Shown in pieces: positions 1 through 6,502 of a stretch of DNA of 8,957 bases. Numbering within the stretch: the first letter of the stretch is position 1; every line of letters starts with the position of its first letter. The notes below the pieces were generated by a model. That model did not search any database, was not told where the DNA came from, and was given only the letters and a program-made list of their open reading frames with translations. A program made the translations under genes and the position numbers. Source of the DNA: ZLKRG46 sp032117915 (GTDB taxonomy: Bacteria; Bacteroidota; Ignavibacteria; Kapaibacteriales; Kapaibacteriaceae); the NCBI GenBank assembly GCA_032117915.1, contig JAULYI010000029.1, forward strand, positions 1 through 8,957. The letters run 5' to 3'.

Positions 1-70
1 TGGCGATGTTATTGAAACAAAAGTGCCAGCCGGTGTGATTCAGTACGAGGTGCTTGCCATCAGCAAGTGA
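1..70 (+). CDS. greA: Transcription elongation factor GreA, C-terminal fragment (5' end outside window)
   Basis: Reading from base 2, the sequence encodes GDVIETKVPAGVIQYEVLAI followed by SK and a TGA stop at 68-70. This matches the end of GreA/GreB family proteins, where a Gly-Asp segment is followed by a conserved Pro-Ala-Gly turn and a Tyr-Glu-(Val/Ile)-Leu beta strand of the FKBP-like C-terminal domain. GreA binds in the secondary channel of RNA polymerase and stimulates transcript cleavage in backtracked complexes. The catalytic N-terminal coiled coil is not in the window, so GreA and GreB cannot be fully separated; GreA is the more common. The frame differs from that of the next gene. 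Confidence 0.8.
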   Translation, partial: GDVIETKVPAGVIQYEVLAISK

Positions 71-161
71 TCTCTCGCCGGACAGGGTTGTTGACGGTGC
101 ATTGCTCGGGCGTGGTCTTCGGCGGGGTTGCCTTGCTGTGTGGAGCGCTCAGTCACTCTGT

Positions 162-166
162 GGAGG
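162..166 (+). promoter_or_regulatory. Shine-Dalgarno site of the esterase gene
   Basis: GGAGG lies 4 bases before the ATG at 171. It favours this ATG over the upstream in-frame TTG at 54, which would put 39 residues with no export character in front of an obvious signal peptide and would overlap greA. Confidence 0.6.
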
Positions 167-170
167 TTGC

Positions 171-2468
171 ATGGTTCGGGTGCTTCTCGTGTTTCTGTGT
201 TCTGCAACGATTGCCGCTGCAGAGATACCAACGGCGGGATTGGCTGTCTGGTGGAGGGCAGACCGTGGTGTAACGACGGTCGGTGACCTTGTGACGTCGT
301 GGGAAAGTGGGGATCTTCGTGGTGGTACTGCGGTCCCTATCGGCGAATCTCAGCCTCGTCTTGTCGAAGATGCCGTCAACGGACATGATGCCATCCGGTT
401 CGATGCCGGGGCTAGTACATTTCTTGACGGTCCGAATAGATTCCCGGTCGCATCTGATTACACGTTGTATGCCGTGATCCGCGTGAACAACGCTGGTGCA
501 GCGGGGAATATCCTTAGCGGAAACTCCCGAGCATTCTGGCTCAATGGGTCAGACCGGCCTCATATCCTGCATGCTGCAGACTTCAGCAACAGCGTCGGTA
601 GCGACCTTGGGGTAGGCACGGGTACGTTTGCCGTGGTCAGGGTGGTGTACACTGTTGCAGACAACAGTGTGAGTATCCACGTGAACAACGCTCAAGGGGC
701 TGGGAAGTCGTACGTGCCGGTCAACAATGATGCCGAGATCTTCATTGGTGCATATCAGCAGGGCAACTTCCTGAGTGCGGATATCGCCGAGCTGGCCGTC
801 TACGGACGTGCTCTGGCACCGACAGAAATCCAGGAAGCGGACGCCGAGCTACACAATCGATATGGCATAGCAAGGGTTGCTGATCCGGATCCACCCATCC
901 TGGCGTTCGATGTTGTTCCGAAGTCTCTCGCATTGTATGCCGATGGTCAGGAAATGACATGCTCGGGTACGGTCAACGACGGTGCGGTGCGTACGCTCAA
1001 AGCCATACTGGACTCTGCAGGCACCGTTGTGAAGACCTGGGAGTTCGATGTTCGAAACGACCGGCGATTCTCCATGACAAGCGCACTTCAGCCGGGTCTT
1101 CATAGCTACACGCTACGCTTCATTACGGTGCACAATGCAGGACAAGACACCGTGCACACCGTACGAGACATCCTCTGTGGAGAAGCGATCGCCATTGAAG
1201 GACAGTCCAATTCAATCTGGCCTGATGCGACCTTGCCGGTAACGCCATGGGCACGCACCTTCGGATCGAATTTTGGGCAATCAGCCTCTGACACGGTTTT
1301 CAAGCGTAGTATCGCTACCGGTGGCGGCGGGGGAGCCAATGTTGGTGCCATTGGGATGTACCTACAGAACGCCTTCGTAAACGAGCTCAAGATGCCGACC
1401 TGTATCATCAATGGTGGTGTCGGCGGCACTCGTATCGAGCAGCATGTTCCTGATGGCCAGAATCGCTATAACCGGGGCACCATTTACGGGTCTTGGGCCT
1501 ACCGGCTAAAGCAGAGTGGTCTGGCACCCTATGTGCGGTTACTTATTTGGTATCAGGGAGAGTCAAACGGGGGCGGAGACCGATATGGTGAGCTGTTTGA
1601 CAATATCTATCGTGAGTGGCGCGAGGACCTGCCCAATCTCGAGAGGATCATCGTCATCCAGATCAGACCAGGATGCGGAGGAACGCAGCACGCGAAACTG
1701 CGTCACGATCAGATGGTGCTTGGAAATGGACGTTATCCGGATGTCTATGTTCACGCAGCAGCAGGTCTTCCCGGACACGATGGTTGTCATTACGCGCCTG
1801 TAGGGTATCAAACGCTTGGTCGACAGCTGATGGACATCATTGTTGCCAATCGGCTTACCCTTGGAACGGGCTTTGCCGGTACGGCTCCGGTCATCCAAGA
1901 GGTAACAGCGGACGTGAAGCCCGGTGGAACGAAGGTGACCTTGACATTCTCTAGAGCAGCCAACCTGGCGTTCACAACCGACACTGCAGCGGGCGGTGAG
2001 ATTCGATATCGCAATGCGGCCTTCTTTTTCAACGGAACGGAAACGGAGCACCCTGTAGCCGTTCGTGCTGTTGGCAATACCGTAGAACTCGATGCGCCAC
2101 CGGGTGTCGAGGTTAGTACGGTTTCCTATGTACCGGATACGTATTACCCCGGAACGGAGGCCGTATACCAGGGGCCGTGGTTGATCTCAGACAGGGGCGT
2201 CGGTGCCTTGACCTTCCACAACGTACCTGTAACAACCACAGGTGTCGCAATCGAAGAGAGCATGCCTCCTTCCCTAGCCGTGGTCCGTCACGGACAGTCA
2301 TTACCATACAGTGATCATGAAGGTAGCGCAGTCTATTTCACTGATGTTCGTGGCAGCATTGTCGCCTCAGTTCCCGTCATTGATGGAATGCTGATCGTAC
2401 CATCACTGCCCCCTGGAATCTATGCCGCTAGGGGGGGGAAGGGGCGCTGGCTTACGGTCCTGCCGTAA
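171..2468 (+). CDS. Secreted LamG-domain sialate O-acetylesterase-like (SGNH) hydrolase with T9SS-like C-terminal tail
   Basis: A 765-residue exported carbohydrate esterase candidate. Residues 1-17 form a signal peptide (MVRVLLVFLCSATIAAA). About 23-236 resembles a concanavalin-A-like LamG domain, with the opening AGLAVWWRAD typical of such domains and a closing AELAVYGRALAPTEI strand. An Ig-like linker follows. The SGNH/SASA esterase domain spans about 335-565: block I GQSN at 344-347 (nucleophile Ser346), GGVGG at 415-419, YQGESN at 461-466, and DGCH at 537-540 giving the Asp-x-x-His pair (Asp537, His540). All expected catalytic blocks are present. A beta-rich domain at about 570-690, common in sialate O-acetylesterases, follows. 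The last 65 residues (TDVRGSIV..., PSLPPGIYAA..., WLTVLP) resemble a T9SS type A sorting domain. The enzyme probably removes acetyl groups from a surface or environmental glycan; the substrate is unknown. A G8 run lies in the tail at 2431-2438. Confidence 0.85.
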   Translation: MVRVLLVFLCSATIAAAEIPTAGLAVWWRADRGVTTVGDLVTSWESGDLRGGTAVPIGESQPRLVEDAVNGHDAIRFDAGASTFLDGPNRFPVASDYTLYAVIRVNNAGAAGNILSGNSRAFWLNGSDRPHILHAADFSNSVGSDLGVGTGTFAVVRVVYTVADNSVSIHVNNAQGAGKSYVPVNNDAEIFIGAYQQGNFLSADIAELAVYGRALAPTEIQEADAELHNRYGIARVADPDPPILAFDVVPKSLALYADGQEMTCSGTVNDGAVRTLKAILDSAGTVVKTWEFDVRNDRRFSMTSALQPGLHSYTLRFITVHNAGQDTVHTVRDILCGEAIAIEGQSNSIWPDATLPVTPWARTFGSNFGQSASDTVFKRSIATGGGGGANVGAIGMYLQNAFVNELKMPTCIINGGVGGTRIEQHVPDGQNRYNRGTIYGSWAYRLKQSGLAPYVRLLIWYQGESNGGGDRYGELFDNIYREWREDLPNLERIIVIQIRPGCGGTQHAKLRHDQMVLGNGRYPDVYVHAAAGLPGHDGCHYAPVGYQTLGRQLMDIIVANRLTLGTGFAGTAPVIQEVTADVKPGGTKVTLTFSRAANLAFTTDTAAGGEIRYRNAAFFFNGTETEHPVAVRAVGNTVELDAPPGVEVSTVSYVPDTYYPGTEAVYQGPWLISDRGVGALTFHNVPVTTTGVAIEESMPPSLAVVRHGQSLPYSDHEGSAVYFTDVRGSIVASVPVIDGMLIVPSLPPGIYAARGGKGRWLTVLP
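2431..2438 (+). repeat. Homopolymer run of eight G in the esterase sorting-tail coding region
   Basis: Eight consecutive G, followed by AA and four more G, encode Arg-Gly-Gly-Lys-Gly about 12 codons before the esterase stop. It is the longest mononucleotide run I see in the window. Gain or loss of one G would change the C-terminus of the esterase: plus one G ends at TAG 2486-2488, and minus one G enters the open accD frame. Confidence 0.85.
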
Positions 2469-2514
2469 CAGCCACTTCCGTAGTTTAGCGGTCCCACCAA
2501 CAAACACTCGAATA

Positions 2515-3366
2515 ATGGCCTGGTTCCTTCGCAAATCAAAGAACATTGCTGAAACACAACAGCGTGAAATGCCCGACGGGCTTTGGACGAAGTGTCCCCA
2601 GTGCTCTACGGTCCTGTATCGTAAGGAGCTAGAAGAGCATGCGTTTACCTGCCCATCGTGCAGCCACCATTTCCGTATCGGAAGTAGCAAGTACGTTGCT
2701 GTGCTGATGGATTCCGGATCATGGCAGGAAACGGATCGGAACATTCGATCTGCCGACCCACTGGACTTCGTCGATACAAGGCCGTACAAGGCCCGGCTCA
2801 AAGAAGCCTATGCAAAAAGTGGTCTGCCGGATGCCGTAACGACCGGCACGGGTGCCATTGAAGGGATCCCCGTGTCGTTCGGATGCATGAACTTCGGATT
2901 CGTTGGCGGCTCGATGGGTAGTGTCGTAGGCGAGAAGTTTCTTCGAGCAGGAAGGCGTGCACTCGAGCAGCGTATGCCGTACGTCTTCATCTCGGCCTCC
3001 GGTGGTGCTCGAATGCAGGAAGCAGCGCTCTCGCTGATGCAAATGGCCAAAACAAGTGCCATCCTTTCTGAGCTTGCCGAAGCCGGCCTGCCCTATGTTT
3101 CGATCCTAACGGACCCGACCACCGGCGGTGTGAGTGCCTCGTATGCTATGCTAGGCGATGTTATCATTGCCGAACCAAAAGCACTGATCGGATTTGCCGG
3201 ACCCCGCGTGATTGAGCAGACGATCCGCAAGAAGCTTCCTGAGGGATTCCAGCGTTCAGAGTTCCTGCTCGATCATGGTTTTGTCGATATGGTCGTGCAC
3301 CGGCGTGACCTGCGAGGGAGCGTAGCGCGGGTTGTGCGTCATTTACAGGGAGGACGTGGTGCATAA
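2515..3366 (+). CDS. accD: Acetyl-CoA carboxylase carboxyltransferase subunit beta
   Basis: A 283-residue protein of the usual AccD length. With AccA it transfers the carboxyl group from carboxybiotin-BCCP to acetyl-CoA, giving malonyl-CoA, the first committed step of fatty acid synthesis in the cytoplasm. The N-terminal four-cysteine zinc finger is intact (Cys27, Cys30, Cys46, Cys49). The crotonase-fold carboxyltransferase core shows SASGGARMQE at 160-169 and PTTGGVSASYAMLGD at 201-215, followed by the PKALIGFAGPRVIEQT segment typical of AccD. The ATG at 2515 is chosen because MAWF plus a short basic stretch before the zinc finger is typical. An in-frame ATG at 2422 would overlap the esterase end by 47 bases. 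No clear Shine-Dalgarno precedes 2515. The gene follows the esterase by 46 bases and overlaps the arginase. Confidence 0.96.
   Translation: MAWFLRKSKNIAETQQREMPDGLWTKCPQCSTVLYRKELEEHAFTCPSCSHHFRIGSSKYVAVLMDSGSWQETDRNIRSADPLDFVDTRPYKARLKEAYAKSGLPDAVTTGTGAIEGIPVSFGCMNFGFVGGSMGSVVGEKFLRAGRRALEQRMPYVFISASGGARMQEAALSLMQMAKTSAILSELAEAGLPYVSILTDPTTGGVSASYAMLGDVIIAEPKALIGFAGPRVIEQTIRKKLPEGFQRSEFLLDHGFVDMVVHRRDLRGSVARVVRHLQGGRGA
3349..3353 (+). promoter_or_regulatory. Shine-Dalgarno site of the arginase gene, inside accD
   Basis: GGAGG within the last codons of accD sits 5 bases before GTG 3359. The ATG at 3371 would be 17 bases away, too far for normal pairing. The site therefore supports the GTG start and translational coupling to accD. 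Confidence 0.55.
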
Positions 3367-4276
3367 GGCCATGCAAGTCCGGATGGTTGGTTTTCCGATC
3401 GACCTTGGTGCAGATCGGCGTGGTGTTGACATGGGGCCGTCTGCACTGCGGATCGCCGATATCGACAAACGTCTCGAAGCGCTTGGATACACCGTCGTTG
3501 ATGAAGGCGATATTCCTGTACGCAATATCGAAGTGCAAGACATCTTCGACCCGAGGCTGAAGTATCTGCCTGAGATCGCCGAGATGAGTTCCGTACTTGC
3601 TTATCGTGTGAAGGCCATTTTGGATGAAGGTGATTTTCCACTGATCCTGGGTGGCGACCATTCCATGAGCATCGGTTCCTTAGCGGGGATACGAGCCCAT
3701 TGCCACGAACAAGGCAAAACATTGGGTGTGCTGTGGATCGATGCCCATGCGGATATGAACACGGCAGAGACCACGCCGTCTGGGAATATCCATGGTATGC
3801 CACTGGCAGTTGCCATGGGGATAGGTCATCCGTCGCTAACCAACCTTATGGGCGACGTCACACCGCTTGACCCTGCGAACACGGCTATTATTGGGTTGCG
3901 TAGTATCGATCCCGGAGAGCGTGCACTGATCAAAGACCTTGGAGTTGCAGCATATACGATGTTCGATGTTGACAGACATGGTGTGTTTGACATTGTCCAG
4001 CGCGTTCTGGAAGACATGGCGCGCCGCGTCGATCACCTGCACATTTCGTTTGATTGTGACGGAGTAGATCCGTCTGTCGCTCCCGGCGTAGGCACACCCG
4101 TTCCCGGCGGGCTGTCGTTCCGCGAGACGCACCTTATAATGGAACTCGTGTCCGAACTTGAGGCGTTTGCCTCATTCGAAGTCGCCGAAGTCAACCCCAT
4201 TCTTGATGATCGAAACAAAACCGCTCAGTTTGCCGCCGACGTCGTTGCATCATCCATGGGTAAGCGGATCCTCTAG
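3359..4276 (+). CDS. rocF: Arginase
   Basis: A 305-residue ureohydrolase that converts arginine to ornithine and urea. All metal ligands of the binuclear manganese site are visible: His101 (LGGDHS), Asp128/His130/Asp132 (IDAHADMNTAE) and Asp232/Asp234 (SFDCDGVDPS). Arginase-specific substrate residues are also present: Asn134, Ser141 and His145 (in TPSGNIHGMP), Asp184/Glu187 (GLRSIDPGE) and Glu277 (AEVNP). These favour arginase over agmatinase or formimidoglutamase. The GTG start at 3359 is chosen for its Shine-Dalgarno. ATG 3371 is the alternative and gives MQVRMVGFPIDLG, which lines up with the usual arginase N-terminus. The gene overlaps the accD stop by 8 bases, so the two are probably translated in a coupled way. 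The metabolic link to fatty acid synthesis is not obvious. The name rocF is by family; arg or spe naming is equally possible. Confidence 0.95.
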   Translation: MHKAMQVRMVGFPIDLGADRRGVDMGPSALRIADIDKRLEALGYTVVDEGDIPVRNIEVQDIFDPRLKYLPEIAEMSSVLAYRVKAILDEGDFPLILGGDHSMSIGSLAGIRAHCHEQGKTLGVLWIDAHADMNTAETTPSGNIHGMPLAVAMGIGHPSLTNLMGDVTPLDPANTAIIGLRSIDPGERALIKDLGVAAYTMFDVDRHGVFDIVQRVLEDMARRVDHLHISFDCDGVDPSVAPGVGTPVPGGLSFRETHLIMELVSELEAFASFEVAEVNPILDDRNKTAQFAADVVASSMGKRIL

Positions 4277-5066
4277 GGTCTTCCTTACAGTGGTGCTGTT
4301 GTTTGCTCTGTCTGCAACGGCAACGTTCGCATCGGCCGATACTGTATCGGCTGTTAACGGCCGGCGCAAAGGTCGCCCACTGCGATGCTTCGTTGACGTT
4401 GGTTCGCTCATGGGGATACACTCAACGGAGTTCTTCACGGATTACAAGCGGTATCTCACCGGGCCATCGACAACATTTAATGCGCCCGAGATCGTCCGGT
4501 TCGGTATCGGCAGTTACCAGATACAGAACATCGCAATGGGCCTCACCGGTGGGTACTACAGAGCAGTCCTTCGCGAAACGTATCAGTTTAGACCCGAGCT
4601 GTCCGATGTAACGGCTGGTATTCCTGCGCAGACGTTGACGCAAGAGCTCGTCATGACGGCCTTCCCCGCAATGGTAACCGCTGATTATCTACCCCTTGGG
4701 CGTCAGTTCACCACCTACGTAGGCGCGGGCATTGGTCTGAACATCGTTAGTGTATCCTGGCGAGAGGCTCTCTCGGAATCGCAGGCCCCCGGAGCACGAG
4801 CGTCTGGTGAGCGGTATGATGGCACCCATCTCGTACCAACGGCAATGCTGCGTAGTGGCGTGTCGCTGGGTCTTGATAAGGTCCTGTCGGCCACGATATC
4901 GGCTGCACTCCATGTAGAAGTTTCTTACGTCTTCAGTAACCTATCTGCGCCCCTCTTTGAGCGGCTTGCCTCGCGGTTTCCAGGTGCCGACGGGATGACG
5001 GCTGCCTACACGGTAGCTGTCGGGGGGCTAGGCATCCATGCCGGACTAAGCTTTTTTCTCCGGTAG
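4245..5066 (+). CDS. Outer-membrane beta-barrel protein of unknown function
   Basis: About 273 residues from TTG 4245. A signal peptide is clear: SGSSR, then a hydrophobic core VFLTVVLLFALSATATFASA, with likely cleavage before DTVSA (about residue 31). The mature part alternates polar and hydrophobic residues in short strands separated by Gly-rich turns (MGLTGGYYRAVLRETYQF, TTYVGAGIGLNIVSVSW, LHVEVSYVFS) and ends with the strand GGLGIHAGLSFFLR, as in porin or OmpA-like barrels inserted by the BAM complex. No enzymatic motif is recognised. The start is uncertain: ATG 4206 overlaps the arginase by 71 bases and gives an overlong n-region, TTG 4245 overlaps by 32, and GTG 4290 lies 13 bases after the arginase stop but lacks a basic n-region. 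I chose TTG 4245 for signal peptide quality, without Shine-Dalgarno support. It is probably co-transcribed with the arginase. Confidence 0.75.
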   Translation: MHHPWVSGSSRVFLTVVLLFALSATATFASADTVSAVNGRRKGRPLRCFVDVGSLMGIHSTEFFTDYKRYLTGPSTTFNAPEIVRFGIGSYQIQNIAMGLTGGYYRAVLRETYQFRPELSDVTAGIPAQTLTQELVMTAFPAMVTADYLPLGRQFTTYVGAGIGLNIVSVSWREALSESQAPGARASGERYDGTHLVPTAMLRSGVSLGLDKVLSATISAALHVEVSYVFSNLSAPLFERLASRFPGADGMTAAYTVAVGGLGIHAGLSFFLR

Positions 5067-5157
5067 GCGAATTCCCGTAGTTGAACGGCATGGTAAAATT
5101 TCCGTTCTTGGAGTATCGTCTTCGAGCTACATCGTCATGTTGTTTCCATCACATCGT

Positions 5158-5162
5158 AGGAG
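5158..5162 (+). promoter_or_regulatory. Shine-Dalgarno site of hpf
   Basis: AGGAG lies 7 bases before ATG 5170, an ideal spacing. It rejects the upstream in-frame TTG at 5137, whose extra residues have no family match. The site forms part of the 8-base palindrome GGAGCTCC (5159-5166). Confidence 0.65.
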
Positions 5163-5169
5163 CTCCGCC

Positions 5170-5484
5170 ATGGATTACCACGTCACGCATCGCCATTGCA
5201 CGTTGTCCGATGAAGAACATCAAGCCGCCAGTCAGGCAGCTGAGCACTTCAGAAAATTCAATGCGAATATCTTGCGCGTGGATGCCATTTTTGACGGTCA
5301 CCTGAATGCCACGAGTGAGTTTACGTGTGAGTACACGGTCCATATTCAAGGGCACACCGTGGTGGCAAAGGACACTGCCGATACCTTTCTCAAGGCGATT
5401 CACGAGGCTGCTGCGAAGATCGAACGTCAGCTTGTGAAGTTGAAGCAGCGATCGGAGCCGGCCCGAAACCACAACCGCAGCTAG
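5170..5484 (+). CDS. hpf: Short ribosome hibernation-promoting factor (HPF/RaiA family)
   Basis: A 104-residue protein of the short HPF/YfiA type. It starts MDYHVTHRHCTLSDEEH, matching the family pattern in which a first beta strand is followed by a helix opening after a Leu-(Ser/Thr)-(Asp/Glu) cap. The beta strands LRVDAIFDG and FTCEYTVHIQG come next, then the helix DTFLKAIHEAAAKIERQLVKLKQ, which carries the conserved Ala-Ile-x-x-(Ala/Leu)-x-x-Lys-(Ile/Leu) heptad. Such proteins bind the 30S decoding site in slow growth and block tRNA and mRNA binding, promoting inactive ribosomes. The long-form dimerisation domain is absent. hprK begins 4 bases after its stop. The only sizeable gap in the window (about 100 bases) precedes it, so a promoter may lie there, though I recognise none. 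Confidence 0.88.
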   Translation: MDYHVTHRHCTLSDEEHQAASQAAEHFRKFNANILRVDAIFDGHLNATSEFTCEYTVHIQGHTVVAKDTADTFLKAIHEAAAKIERQLVKLKQRSEPARNHNRS

Positions 5485-5488
5485 AATT

Positions 5489-6502
5489 ATGTCCTCATTC
5501 CGGACGATCACGCCACATCGAAGAGAATTCATCACCGTCCGTGACGTCCTCAGTGGACCTCTGCGCCTGCGTTCGCTTACGGATGACATTGGCATGGATA
5601 ACCGGATCACGGACAAAAGCATGCATCGTCCGCAGCTTGCTCTTGCCGGATACACCGAGTTCTTCACCTATTACCGCGTGCAGCTGTTCGGTAATACCGA
5701 ATTCTTCTATTTGAACAGCCTTGCGGCTTCTGAGCGTCACACGGCCTTTCGGAACATCTGCATGTTCAATGTGCCGTGTATCATTCTGGCGAATGGCCAC
5801 GAGATCGACGAAGAGCTGTTGGCGCTAGCCAGGGAGCATCAGGTTGCCATTCTTTCCACGGAACAGGATACAACCAAGGCCATCCAGCAGTTAGGTGACT
5901 TCCTTGATGATCAGTTTGCGTCAACCGTCAATGTCCATGGATCGTTCGTGGATGTGTACGGTGTCGGGATCTTGTTCACCGGCGCTAGTGGGATTGGGAA
6001 GAGCGAGATCGCACTGGATCTCGTTGAACGCGGACATCGTCTGGTAGCGGATGACATCGTCGTGTTCACGCAAAAGCGCGAGTCGATTCTTATGGGAACA
6101 GGTACGAGTCTCGTAAAGCACTTTATGGAGATTCGCGGACTTGGTGTAATCGACGTTCGACAAATGTTTGGCATCCGTGCTATCCGCTTTCAGAAGCGCC
6201 TTGAGATCATCGTTGAGCTTGAGTTATTCGATCCTGATCGCGAATACAATCGGACAGGGTTAGACGAGGGAACGACGACGCTTTTGGGCGTTGAGATTCC
6301 GACGATCAAGCTTCCGATCATTCCAGGGAAGAACATTACCGTTATCTCTGAGGTAATTGCATTGGATTACCTCCTCAAGACCTACGGATATCATGCTTCA
6401 AAGGTCATGGCCGAGCGGTTGCATGAGGAGATCTCTCGACGTAGGACGACAGCAGCGGTTGACCAACGACACATCACCTATTTCCAAGGCGACGATGAGT
6501 AA
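5489..6502 (+). CDS. hprK: HPr kinase/phosphorylase
   Basis: A 337-residue protein, slightly longer than the usual 310-320. The N-terminal domain shows FITVRDVLSGPLRLRSL and RPQLALAGYTEFF, matching the family's first domain. The C-terminal kinase domain has the catalytic His150 region (VNVHGSFVDVYG), a Walker A loop GASGIGKS at 165-172, the acidic pair Asp188-Asp189 (VADD), and the HprK signature MEIRGLGVIDVRQMFG at 213-228. The enzyme phosphorylates a serine of HPr or an HPr-like protein and reverses this with phosphate, reporting carbon and energy state. No HPr gene or PTS component is in this window. ATG 5489 lies 4 bases after the hpf stop without an obvious Shine-Dalgarno, suggesting coupling. 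About 18 tail residues after EISRRR have no family counterpart that I recognise. Confidence 0.95.
   Translation: MSSFRTITPHRREFITVRDVLSGPLRLRSLTDDIGMDNRITDKSMHRPQLALAGYTEFFTYYRVQLFGNTEFFYLNSLAASERHTAFRNICMFNVPCIILANGHEIDEELLALAREHQVAILSTEQDTTKAIQQLGDFLDDQFASTVNVHGSFVDVYGVGILFTGASGIGKSEIALDLVERGHRLVADDIVVFTQKRESILMGTGTSLVKHFMEIRGLGVIDVRQMFGIRAIRFQKRLEIIVELELFDPDREYNRTGLDEGTTTLLGVEIPTIKLPIIPGKNITVISEVIALDYLLKTYGYHASKVMAERLHEEISRRRTTAAVDQRHITYFQGDDE

Noticed and set aside
91..119. TTGACG as a possible -35 element upstream of the esterase
   Set aside because: No acceptable -10 hexamer at 16-18 bases spacing; the 100-base gap shows no convincing promoter.
1563..2051. Minus-strand open frame of 162 codons opposite the esterase core
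   Set aside because: It covers the catalytic region of a clear SGNH esterase; no motif and no plausible start context.
3164..3661. Minus-strand open frame of 165 codons opposite the accD end and arginase start
   Set aside because: Antisense to two strongly conserved genes, with no family resemblance.
5081..5099. TTGAAC and TAAAAT as a promoter for hpf
   Set aside because: The hexamers are only 7 bases apart, and no alternative -35 lies 17 bases upstream of TAAAAT. The gap may still hold a promoter of a lineage-specific type that I cannot recognise.
5159..5166. GGAGCTCC palindrome over the hpf Shine-Dalgarno as an RNA switch
   Set aside because: An uninterrupted 8-base palindrome has no loop and cannot fold as a hairpin; it is easily explained by chance.
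5149..5667. Minus-strand open frame of 172 codons across hpf and the start of hprK
   Set aside because: It lies opposite two well-supported genes, has no recognisable motif, and its composition looks like a codon-bias shadow.
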